This document shows, piece after piece, positions 10,991-21,369 of a stretch of DNA of 64,000 bases (within the stretch, counting starts at the first letter, position 1; each line of letters opens with the position of its first letter). Source of the stretch: Apostichopus japonicus (Eukaryota > Echinodermata > Holothuroidea > Aspidochirotida > Stichopodidae); contig NC_092575.1 of NCBI RefSeq assembly GCF_037975245.1, forward strand, positions 12,327,001 through 12,391,000. The letters are read 5' to 3'. Both the position numbers and the translations under genes were made by a program. The notes below the pieces were generated by a model. That model searched no databases and had not been told where the DNA came from. It saw only the letters and a program-made list of their open reading frames with translations.

Positions 10991-13075
10991 GAATTCATGA
11001 TGACGTATGTGTGTGTGTGTGTGTGAGGGCGGGTCAGGGGAATACAGCCACGGGACAGATAAAGTCATAAAGTAGGACATTTGACATAATCGCCCAGGGG
11101 TCCGAATTGGTTCGGGCCTAACTGGTGTTTTGGGAAGTTATGGGGCGAGCGAATGGAGTTGAGGATCGAATCAATTTTCCTTCATTATTGTCCTTGTTGA
11201 CCTTCACATGATGAAATTGTCTTTTAAAGGTAGGCTATGTCTTACTTCGAAAGATGACCTCATCTTGACTAATCTTCGATGGGTCTTTTAAAATTGTTGA
11301 AAACCGCAATACCGTTAAGCAATAATGTAACCAGCCATCCATTGAGCTGGAAGTGTCCAACAATTATAACATCATCACTAGGACATTCCAAAGTCCTCTT
11401 CGTCTTTACAGCACGCCGCACTGCATTTTATAACCCCGACAGGGATTTGCTTTTCCCTCTTTCTCACAACCCCCCCCCCCTTCAGATATACCCACACCTC
11501 CAACACCATTCATTTAATGTCGACATTCAGCCGGCAGAGCAGAGAAACCCCCCCCCCCCCCCTCCCAACACACACACATCACCACCAGTGGGGAGAGGAT
11601 GCTGTGTGATTCCATGCATGGTAGGTCACTGTGTTCGTTTGTATCAGAGATGAAGATTTTGCTTCATATATCGGAAATGAAATTACAACACCGTGATCGA
11701 TAGCTTGTATGTGTTACCCCGTTGAGAATGATTTATACGTCGATCAACCACCAACCCAATTATGTCTCAGTAAAGCTTTTACCTCCTCTATACACTTAGC
11801 AGTCAATAATTAGGAAATCTGGACCACGACATGAAACAGTGTCAGGCGCGCAATCGCCTTAAATATCAGTAGTGAAAGATGTCTATTTGGAGCTTCTAAA
11901 TACACATTCCATACAGTGCGTAATGTGTATAAAGTAATAATAACTAACCAATGGGTTATATATAGGGATATATAGTCTACGATAGAGTCAGAGAAGCAGG
12001 GGTGGATTATACAAGTTATCTAATTTCAATCAAGTGTTCACTTTTCCTGACACATGGCAAATTAAAGCGATACAAAATGACTGAGCAATTGGGAATTGGG
12101 TAAATTGGTCTTCGCCCTCGGAAAACTCGGAACAGAAAGCATAATTCATGCCAAATAAAACTACAAAAGAAAACGACCATCAAAAATGTGGTGGATGCAT
12201 GTCGAACCGCTTAACGTATATAAAATATTTTTACCTAATACTCATACCTATAACTCATTGATTGTAACAAACGTCAGAATATATTGGCTTCCGTACTTGC
12301 TCTCAGCGAGCACTGTATTACATACCGCTGTACTTTAAGTCTCGTCAATCAAAACGGCTGCACTACTTAGCTCATCAGAAGCAACCCAAAATTCAACGAG
12401 CAAAATTTAGTATGAGAATAACAAAGAACAAGTTTTCAAGGGCAAATGGTGTCGGATATCATCTATGGAGGGGGGGGTCTCTTTTTTATGAGAATGTTAT
12501 TTGGTTGAGTAATTAGTATGCCGAAAACAATGATGGACTTGCATTAACAGAAGACTGAACTGATGTTACGAAGCCACATCAACTTTAACGGTATGAGCAT
12601 GTCAGATGTGCAGAAACATGGCCTTTAAAGCAGAGATATTTTTAGAAACATTAGTAGCATTAACAACCAAAAGGTGCAACGTACATTATATCGTAGCGCA
12701 ACATTAGTTTCTCAAACAACAGTGATCGTGATTACGAAATGATTTCAAGCACAAAACTGGGGTCCATGAAAGTGTTCGTAAAAATTCATCATTTGATATT
12801 GCGAAAGTTTACAAAACTGTTCAAATGTACAAACAGAAGTAAGGAATACAGTTCGCGAATGACAGTTTAAAACGGAAATGAAAGTGAACATGAAAAGTCA
12901 ACAGAAAAGTGAACGATTGCGATCGAGCTTTCTGCAAGATGACAACTGTTTGTTTAACTTGACAAGGTCAGAGGTAGAGAATAATTTGAAATGGACTTTG
13001 ACAACAAAATGTCATAGTTATGTAACTAAACAACATAGAAACACAACCTAAGTGTCAAGGTATAAAGATATATGG
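10991..13075. other. no gene seen; short GT, C and G tracts
   Basis: (GT)n at about 11008-11026 and poly-C runs near 11469 and 11549. A proline-rich 124-residue frame at 11279-11653 arises from these C-runs and is not credible as a protein. The rest is featureless. Confidence 0.4.
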
Positions 13076-13079
13076 CTGT

Positions 13080-13630
13080 CTGGTAGATTAGATCACGATC
13101 ATTATCATTGCAGATCAAGCTCATTCCCAATCAAGACCATTGTCACGGCAACACTATGCTGACAGAATTGTAATTCGAATTTGAGAAGAAAATGTCATGT
13201 TTTTGCTCAAATATACAGTTAGCCATTAGTAATTTTACATTTTGTTCTATAATTTGAATTTATCATCATGTTTTTACCATGGCAACAGCCCTATTCAGAC
13301 ATGACAGTGACTTTAAATGATCCAGATCTTGACTGCAATCAACCGGGCAGCGTCAAATCAATGTAAAAAGACAATTAGTCTGTATTTTTGGGTATATGTA
13401 TATTATATGATATTTTTCTCAAAGTCCAATTTTCATCATGGCTATTGCCATGGCAACAGCCCTAATTAGGGATGACTTTGACTTTCCTGATTGTGATTGG
13501 TTTCACCAGGGCAGCTTCAAATATATATACTGAGACACTAACGTTGTGCTTTTAGGATATTTAATTACAAAGATATGACATATTCTCAAATTCCAAGTTT
13601 TAATGAATTTGTTGCCATGGCAACAGCGCT
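13080..13630. repeat. diverged tandem array with RFX X-box palindromes
   Basis: Four imperfect units of 134-171 bp. Each has a GGCAAC core (13147, 13281, 13452, 13619), a CAGxxCT motif and a TTTTCTCAAA-like block. The core of the last unit is GTTGCCATGGCAAC at 13611-13624, a perfect 14 bp palindrome identical to the RFX X-box consensus. Units two and three carry TTTACCATGGCAAC and ATTGCCATGGCAAC. Confidence 0.7.
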
Positions 13631-13639
13631 GGTGGCCAC

Positions 13640-15010
13640 ACCAACCATTAATTTTATCGCAAACAAGCAGATTGTGATAGCTGAGGGTCCTAGCCTACCG
13701 AAAAAAAATGATGGGGTGTAAATACCTAAGAAAAACATGATGGGGGTGAAAATCCCTAAGGGGTTCGCTTGGGGGGGGGGGTGTTTCGCTGCGTTGCCCT
13801 ATTTCGTGCTTCTGCATCAGTCCTCGCTTTGCTACCGTCTTTACTTACTCCCTTGTTGTCACGTTATTTTCTTGATGACAAGATATATTTGCGCCAAACT
13901 GTATGAAGTGAGCGTGACGCGTTTGCGAGTTACCCAATGGTAATACCAGTTCCTAATACAGGACGATACCATGGTTACGTACGATTACCCAATTTACCGA
14001 GCTACGTTTATATCTTGCATGCTTAAACCTGATTTTTGTCATGTCATGCCTATTTCAATGACACAACATCTTTTGTTAAACAGAGTAAAACAGAGTTCTG
14101 GATGAAAGACAAATAATAAAGTACAGCAGAGTTCTGGATGAAAGACAAATAATTTTTTGTTCTATATCAATTATTTCAAACCCACACTTTATGAGAGGTG
14201 ACGCAAATACCTCTTTTCAAATCAATAGGAGGAGTAAACCTATTTTTATTCCGTTCGTTTATTTCTTTGTTATAGTGATCTGATCTAATATACAATTTTC
14301 ATGATTCAGTTACGTATCGGCAAATTAAATGAGAAGGAGGGCGGCGGTCAAGGGAGAGTAGCTACGACCTTGAAAGGGATGCTATTGCCTCCTATAATTT
14401 ATGCTTTATAGAGATTTTAGCTGCTGATAGAGTCAACCATTTCAGATTGTTGACTTGTATTGCACATAAAAAAAGCTATAAAAACATTCAAACCCCGTCC
14501 CCGTCACCGTCCCTTCCTCATTACCATTCAGTCTTTCAAAATGCAACAATTGTAAACAACGTTGGCTGATAATAGATCAAAATTTGATATTAATAAAGAT
14601 GATTCTAATATTTTGTATTAAACTAAATACACAGTTCTGTATTTGTGTGGAACACAGTCATTGAGGGGGGGGGGGGGTGTACACGCAAATACTGTATTTT
14701 CAGAGGATCAATAAACACAACAAGTCACTGCGGACTAAGGAAAGTTTTGTAGTTGACGAATTCCCGATCCCCGTGTTTCCCAAATCTACTTGCATAAACT
14801 CAAAACCCTATGAATTCTGTTTCGGGTTTCGAATTACTGTGCTATTTCCAGCCATTCAGATCCCTAAATAAGATTAGTCACATGTAGTTAACGTGTTTGA
14901 CTTAATAAGTATTGTCCCTCCCTCGTTCGAAAAGGTCTTGAAATGTGAATAGGTATTGTTTGTTGAAATTTCAGGCTTAATCCCAGTTCATGATTGTCTG
15001 CCTCGAATAT
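13640..15010. other. no gene seen
   Basis: G-runs near 13770 and 14665 and a short direct repeat (ACAGAGTTCTGGATGAAAGA) at about 14090 and 14127. No supported gene. Confidence 0.4.
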
Positions 15011-15013
15011 ATA

Positions 15014-15315
15014 GTCAGGTGGCTTAGCAACTTTAACGTTACCGGCCGGACAAAAGTACCAAATTTGGCATGGAGTTTCTTTTCGACCTATCTATCGATT
15101 TTATCCGTGGAACCCACTTCATCGATTCCGGTTTTTCAAGATGGCGGTCAAAATCCAAGATGGCCGCCAGAAAAAAAGGAAATGTCATATATCTGGCTAT
15201 AAAAATCAGAAATGAACAAATGAGGGGTCAATTCAGGTGTTTCCTAGGTTCACTGAGACAGATGATGGTCATGGCATGTTGCTTGGGCAACCCATTTCCA
15301 AGATGGCGGCCAATA
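15014..15315 (+). repeat. left inverted arm of composite element
   Basis: Contains CAAGATGGCGG at about 15137, CAAGATGGCCGCC at about 15156 and CCAAGATGGCGGCC at 15298-15311. All resemble the YY1 site. Inverted partner at 17718-18045. Confidence 0.85.
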
Positions 15316-15346
15316 TAACAGAAAATGCACTTGTTGTCACTGTTAA

Positions 15347-15882
15347 AGGTCAGTGGAAGTGTAGACTTGGCTTTGAAGATTCTGATTCCTTCTGATTAGT
15401 ATTGAAAATCCAACCACCACACTGACTTTTAGTCGATGCAGTGTGAAAATTAGACAGATTTATTATTACGTAATGTTTTTGTGACGTCGAGGGGGGGAAG
15501 CAAAGGATAATGCAAAATTTACATTTTCAAAACTCTGCCACTTAAGAACGGCGAATCTGATTTGAATGAAAAGTTACAGAATTTTGAAGAATATATAGAT
15601 GCAAGCATTCCTTGACTTTGAAGAAAACATTAACTTGATATTTTCACCTACGGAGGAAGGAAAATCATTAATGACTGTGTAAACTCAATAGCGACATTCA
15701 TTTCGTTCCCCTCTTGACGTCAACGGACCCGGACATTTAATTTAGGTAACACAAAAACGAAATGAGTTTGAAACTCAAAATTCGATATTTGGGGTTATGA
15801 AATACACTCTTTTCATCTACGTAAGTTTCAAATCAATCCGCTGCACTTAAAGTGACCTTCAAGTTTACACTTCCACTGACCT
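15347..15882. mobile_element. TTAA-flanked MITE (piggyBac-like)
   Basis: The left end is TTAA/AGGTCAGTGGAAGTGTA and the right end is TACACTTCCACTGACCT/TTAA. The terminal inverted repeat is 23 bp with one mismatch (continuing to ACTTG). The TTAA on each side is the target duplication typical of piggyBac and some Kolobok elements. The 536 bp interior is AT-rich and non-coding. Confidence 0.85.
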
Positions 15883-15889
15883 TTAAGTA

Positions 15890-17430
15890 CTTACTGGAAG
15901 TATTCGGAATTCTGTCTACAATGTTTCAATACGATGTTTCTTTACCAGACAGTTCACAGTCGATGTACACTATTTGGATGAACATTTGCATCGACAAAGA
16001 GATGTGCAAGGCATCTGGCCCACCCTCCTCTTTGATTCTACGAAGGGAGTCACCAATCTGAGTATACACCCCCGAAGGGCGTGTCGCCTTTGGCCGGTTA
16101 TTGGAAAAGGATCCGGGCCAGTGGTGACGAAAAAGATACCCACCCAGAACCTAACAAAAAAGGCAAAGGGAAACGAAGGATTCTCAAACGCAACGAAAAC
16201 ACCTTTCAAAGGAGAAAGCGCAATTTAGATGGAAGGTGGACCAAACCAAGCCCACCACTCAATGGTATCTTTTACAGAACGGTCCTTTTGACAAGGTTTG
16301 GTTTGCGCTTTCCCCAAATGAAATCAAAAATGATCCTCTCTAATCTCACCAAGGCATGATCCGGTGCAGCGATCACCGTACCAGGATACCAAAGGAGAGG
16401 AAGAATAAAACGATTAACAACTGTAACCTTCACAGGGAGGGAGAGCCACCTCCGACTGAATGTGTCGAGCCTTGCCTCCACCTGATCAGCCTTCTCGGCC
16501 AAAGTGGTGGCCTCTGGGGCACCATAACCTCGCCAGACGCCATTTACCCTGATCATGACATCTGACCAAGTAGCATCGAATGGGAGGGATTGGCCGCGCC
16601 AACCTCCTTAACGCAGCCTTTTGGTCTTGCACAAGGTCCTACACAATACAAGTGACGCCATCTGCATATTGCACGCTTGTAACTCTAGCCCCACCCGATA
16701 CATTGAAGGGTTGAAAACCCAAGCATCTGTCCAGCGAGGTACTGAGCATTTCGCTGAAGAGAACATACAACAACGGGGAGAGGGGACAACCCTGACGGAC
16801 TCCCCTTCGAACCGGGAAGGGACCAGAAGTTAATCCGTTAACATTGACCGTGCTCGAGACGTCCTTATATAGTAACGAGACCCAACGAATAAACACTGAG
16901 TTCAATCCGAAGGACTCTAAGGTTCTGAACAGAAAGTCGTGATCTACCATGTCAAAGGCCTTCTCCTGGTCCAAGGAGACCAGTGCACATGGCAAATCAC
17001 GAACTTTAACAAACTCGATCAAGTCTCTCATCAACCAGAGCTTATGTTAAATACACTTGCCTCGCACAGCACAAGTCTGGAGAGGACCTGCAATATCCGG
17101 CATCAAATCCGCTAAGCAATTTCCTAATGCTTTGGCCAGTATTTTGTAGTCCACAGTTGACAGCGTTATAGGACGCCTATTCGGGTCCAAAGGGTCTTCC
17201 GACTTTGGGAGGAGAACAATATTTCCAACCCGCTGTGTTTGGCCTTATGTAATTCAACTGGAAAGAGGTAGCGAACACGTCTCTCAAGTCCCCACCGAGA
17301 ACCTCCCAGAATGTCATATAGAACTCAGCAGGGAGGCCATCGAGACCGGGGGACTTTCCCTTCTCCATCGCTGCTACCGCTGTCCAGAGCTCATCAACGG
17401 AGAGATTCGAACCCAAGCTATCGTTTTTAC
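15890..17430 (-). pseudogene. Tx1/L1-like non-LTR reverse transcriptase, broken
   Basis: Reading leftward on the minus strand, the landmarks of a non-LTR reverse transcriptase appear in order: EKGKSPGLDGLPAEFY (17177-17416), RPITLSTVDYKILAKALGN (about 17110-17170), SLDQEKAFDMVDH and GVRQGCPLSPLLY (16639-17034), the catalytic box degraded to QYADG, and then the C-terminal LPVKVTVVNRFILPLLWY and FDFIWGKRKP (16272-16556), with a tail to about 15970. At least two frame changes and stops separate the blocks, and the second catalytic Asp of YADD is lost. The N-terminal endonuclease is absent. It lies inside the inverted-arm element and abuts the TTAA-flanked MITE. Confidence 0.9.
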
Positions 17431-17717
17431 TATGAGGGACTGATGTAATCAGTCTTACATGACACTCGTAACTCCCATATAATAACGGGCTTTGCGACAG
17501 TGTCTATCCACGGTCGATCACACCTCAAAGTTCCCAAATAAGTCCTAAGTGGCTTCCTGAGCCAAAGTAACACAATTAGAATACCAGCCATAATTATATA
17601 GTCAGGGTGCTAGCCCGGTTTCATTTACACGTTTGAGGACGGAAGGTTTGATGGTCCCGATCAGTAACGGGCACAGGGGGTCTGAGGAATGAATATATAT
17701 GAAATTTCCTTTTTTTT

Positions 17718-18045
17718 CAGGCGGCCATCTTGGATGTTGGCCGCCATCTTGGAAATGGGTTGCCCAAGCAACATGCCATGAACATCATCTGTTTCAGTGA
17801 ACCCCGGAAACACTGAATTGACCCCTCATTTGTTCATCTCCGATTTTTACAGCCAGATATATGGCATTTCCTTTTTTTCTGGCGGCCATCTTGGATTTTG
17901 GCCGCCATCTTGGAAAATCGGAGCCGATCAAGTGGGTTCCACGGAGAAAATCAATAGATAGGTCGAAAAGAAACTCCATGCCAAATTTGGTAGTTTTTTC
18001 CGGCCGGTAACGTTAAACCTAAAAATTGTTGCTAAGCCACCTGAC
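17718..18045 (-). repeat. right inverted arm of composite element
   Basis: Inverted copy of the left arm with four CCATCTTGG (YY1-type) sites near 17720, 17739, 17880 and 17899. It has one more such pair than the left arm. Confidence 0.85.
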
Positions 18046-18424
18046 TAATAGTTGTTAAGGGAGACAACTTACAGCAATAAATCTCTTTCGAGCATAATCG
18101 TAAGCAACCTTTTGTGAATATTTTGAGAAGATTTCACGGAATCCGTTTTTCTTTTACTGCTTGCTTCGAATTCATCGATAGTATCGGGGAATAAGCCTAT
18201 TGTACATTTACGTCTTGAAAGGAAACGACATTCTTACTGCTTGCTGCAACGTAAACAAAGACATTGAAGGGTGAGCTTCTTGTTAATAAAGATATTCAGA
18301 TCCGTTGTTCTAATGAGAGTGAAACAGGATGAATAGAGATTACGTTGAAGGCAGTGTCATTTACTGTTACCAATAGATTGTATCCAACAAATAATACTAA
18401 TTTAAGCTCGTTAAATGTTAACTT

Positions 18425-18495
18425 GTCAAATGGCTCAGAGGGTAGAGCAGTGGACTGGTAACCTGATGAACTGAGTTCGACTCCATCAATGATTA
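18425..18495 (+). ncRNA. tRNA-like sequence (SINE head or tRNA relic)
   Basis: An A-box-like TGGCTCAGAGGGTAGAGC (18431-18448) and a B-box-like GAGTTCGACTCC (18473-18484) sit at tRNA spacing. The acceptor and anticodon stems are poor, so this is more likely a tRNA-derived SINE head or pseudogene than a working tRNA. Confidence 0.45.
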
Positions 18496-18569
18496 TACAC
18501 GTTCAAAAATTCTTTTTCTCTTTCAGCAGTCCACGTTGAAGTCTTGATATATTAATTCAACCATATAAT

Positions 18570-18925
18570 TTACTAGCTGATGTGGTGGCCGATGCTGTTA
18601 AGAGGGTGACGAAAGACTCATTCCTCGTCGGTCGTGTAAATCGTGGCTAGGGTTCAAGACAGGCCTCTGGCGATAATACCTTTGGCTGTAGGTATGGTAC
18701 TTTTTGTGGCCTAGGATCCCTTACCATGTCTCCCTTGTTGTCGCAAAAGAACCCGGGAGGATGCGCAGAAGGTCGGTCAAATCGACCAGAAGCGTACTAG
18801 GTGGCGTGCGTGAATCCTTGCCTTTGGCCAGAGGTGGTGACATCTCTGCGACCGGCATGCTTGCAGCCACCGTCCACTAAATACGTGGCCTGATGAGGCG
18901 CTATTCTCCTAAAAGTGAATCTACG
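18570..18925 (+). mobile_element. SINE-like element S1, copy 1
   Basis: Shares scattered blocks, in the same order, with 56395-56735: GTGGTGGCC, GGCCTAGGATCCC, CGCAAAAG, CCGGGAG, GGCCAGA and a 3' GATGAGGCG hairpin segment. GGCTAGGGTTCAAGAC (about 18644) resembles a pol III B box. No reading frame. The pattern suits a tRNA-derived SINE with a conserved body, but the two copies are strongly diverged. Confidence 0.5.
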
Positions 18926-20640
18926 GATGCCTTTAAAAGCCATATAACTATTTTATAAAATAAAAAAAAAACACCCTGTTCCAAACTAGCGCCATCGAAT
19001 TCCCTAAAAGCCTTTTTTTCTTGTCACCCTAAAGGTGGAATGATTTTTATTGTAATGGGTTATTTATGGTAAGCCAAGCAAAACATTCAAACAGTCATGA
19101 GGTTCACAAGGGTTTGCAGGAACTTAAAGAAACTCATTGTTTGACATAATTGTGTTCAACTTGGCAAAGATTTAAACAACCTACACCAAAACAAGTATTA
19201 TATTCGTTGCAATGCCAGAGACATGCAAGCCAGCAAGACCATGAGATAAAATTTTCATATACATAGAATTAAATTTATATCACTTTTGCAAGAAAACCAA
19301 AGTATACCAGTGTCAATATGGTCCCATTATAAGCAACAGTGCAAATTTTCACACCGGATAGTAGGTAGTTTCGGAAACTGAGTGATTCTTAAGAACTTTG
19401 TTTGAGATTCACAAAAAATATACCCCGTATTGTGTTTTGATAACTTCAGGAACAAAATTAACTTTGATGCCATGGACCGTTAAAAACCACTGCTCTCGGT
19501 CTAGCTAGGGTTGTATAGCACATTTACTTATTTTTGTTTGATTTTTTGGAATGGACCATTAAACAGTTGAGGTTCACTAGTTAAAGTGACTGGACCTATT
19601 AGTTTATTACACAGCTCATCAGACTAGTTCCTCGGTTGCACTACAAAACTCAATGGGAGAAATTAAGATTATATGGTCTCAAATGACATGTTTATAATTT
19701 ATTACAAATTTGTTAAGGACAAATGATGTCGAATGCCAACCATGGGTGCTCCGTTGCTTATATGAAGATTAACGAACATATTCTGCAGGTTGACCTCAAA
19801 AACAACGGATTAACATTAACTATTAGAACTGCAGTGAGGAGCCGACGTCACCATCAAGTTAGCCTAAACGAATATTCCAAGTATATTAAGTAAGAAATTA
19901 AGTAATAACTGTATATTTAACGATACATATCTTGAAAATACTGGTATAGCTACAGAAACATTATTGGACTCAAAGTTGTCTGTTTTCATATCATAATATA
20001 TCAAGACTAAAATTCTGCCTTATTCATTATTTAATTATTAAAGAGAGTTATCAAGTTACAGCAAAATCTACCTGTCGGTCATTCTCCCATGATTGATTAT
20101 ACCGGGGATAATTTTTTTTAGAAAAGTCACCCAGGAAAGAACCAGGGCACGAAAACCAAACTACCGAACGTCTGATCCGCTCTCAACCCCAGTCCCCTTG
20201 TATCGAGACTGTGACTGTGTGATCATCGCCAGGTGTGTATCACCATTCCCATAGAAAGGGAACAGATACTACACATGATCTTCGGGGATGTCTTCAACTC
20301 TTAGGTCTATCTGTTCGTTGTACACGTCTCAGGATAAAATTAGTTTGATCTCGGAAGAATGTTATCCGATTCATTGTTCTTTATTCTATTTGTTTTACAA
20401 GTCAATGGACTACATGTTGATGAACAAAGAACATATGAAGAAAAGTAGTGCCCGTTATGTCCAACACGTAACACACTAATCGATACTCATTGACAAAACA
20501 ACATCTTCCATATTCGAAACAAGTTTATAACAATAGAGAGAGATTAATGTCATTCAGTTGGTGCAGTTTGCTTTCATATTACTGAAACCTGTACGACAAG
20601 ATGTTTACGCTATGTGAGCAGTCCAGAATTCACAGTGAAC
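18926..20640. other. no gene seen
   Basis: AT-rich sequence with no recognisable exons. A 63-residue frame at 20288-20479 has no recognisable domain. Confidence 0.4.
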
Positions 20641-20689
20641 GTTTAGCGTTTTCATCTATGCTATTCTATCTATGCTCTATAGGCCACGG

Positions 20690-21365
20690 AAAGTGACAAA
20701 GTTAGTGTGTAAGTCAATGGTAGCAATTAATTTGTGGTGCAGTACCTAAATCCCCCTTTCCGCTCTGCAAAACTGCACCATAGGAACGTTGAACTATGCA
20801 ATCATCCATCGAGTCTTTATGCAAGTTCATCCGGCGTGTTTGCATCCTCATGAGCGCTTTCACGCAATCGTGCACTGAACTTCAGAGATCTGTAAAGGTA
20901 TACCGCACCACAATTAAAGTAGTGTTCATGCGCTCGAAATGTCAGAGAAAAAAAAAATACCTAAGGTAGAGCTTATTTAAGCATGTTATCAGTTACTGTC
21001 TTTGTTTGTTCTGCCTTATATGAAAGAGCATAATTTAAAGTACAGATGGTGTGAATATAGGGAGGATTCGAAGGGTGATATATTCATTTTAGAAAATCTT
21101 TGGTTAAATGTTGATATACTACGAGCAAGCAGATGGAAGGGTGGGGGTTCGGTATGCTCAACTTGCTCCTCTTCTAGCTCAAAATTTAAACGGTCATGAT
21201 ATAAAAGTTTGAAAATGCCATCATAGGTCAAGATCTCAGCTATCGTGTGATGGGTAGGATATACCAGTTGAAAACTTATATCTATGCTCTGGCATGTCTT
21301 TAAAGTGATGAGTTTAGTGTGTAAGTCAACGGAATAATTAATTGTGGTGCGAGACCTAGGAGATG
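20690..21365 (+). repeat. diverged relatives of repeat family R1
   Basis: GTTAGTGTGTAAGTCAATGG (about 20701) and TTTAGTGTGTAAGTCAACGG (about 21311) are each followed by AATTAATTTGTGGTGC-like sequence and ACCTA. The second is preceded by CAGCTATCGTGTGATGGGTA and a GTTGAAAACTTATATCTATG block, both matching copies at 232 and 43070. These share only the 3' half of R1. Confidence 0.55.
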
Positions 21366-21369
21366 TACA

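Larger units (their letters stand above)
15012..18047. mobile_element. composite element with long inverted arms, TA-flanked
   Basis: The outer ends are TA/GTCAGGTGGCTTAGCAAC on the left and GTTGCTAAGCCACCTGAC/TA on the right. Inverted arms of about 310-330 bp (15014-15315 and 17718-18045) share the blocks ACGTTACCGGCCGG, CCAAATTTGGCATGGAGTTT and CAACCCATTTCCAAGATGG. The TA dinucleotide at both ends suggests an IS630/Tc1-mariner-type target duplication. The interior holds a TTAA-flanked MITE and a reverse transcriptase relic, which I read as later insertions into a hairpin-like non-autonomous element. Confidence 0.75.

Noticed and set aside
11279-11653. 124-residue Pro-rich frame
   Set aside because: Driven by poly-C runs; no splice borders or recognisable domain.
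18890-18920. CTGATGAGGCGC as a hammerhead ribozyme core in the SINE-like element
   Set aside because: No GAAA after a stem II and no stem III or cleavage triplet. The second copy reads as a simple GCCTCGATGAGGC hairpin.
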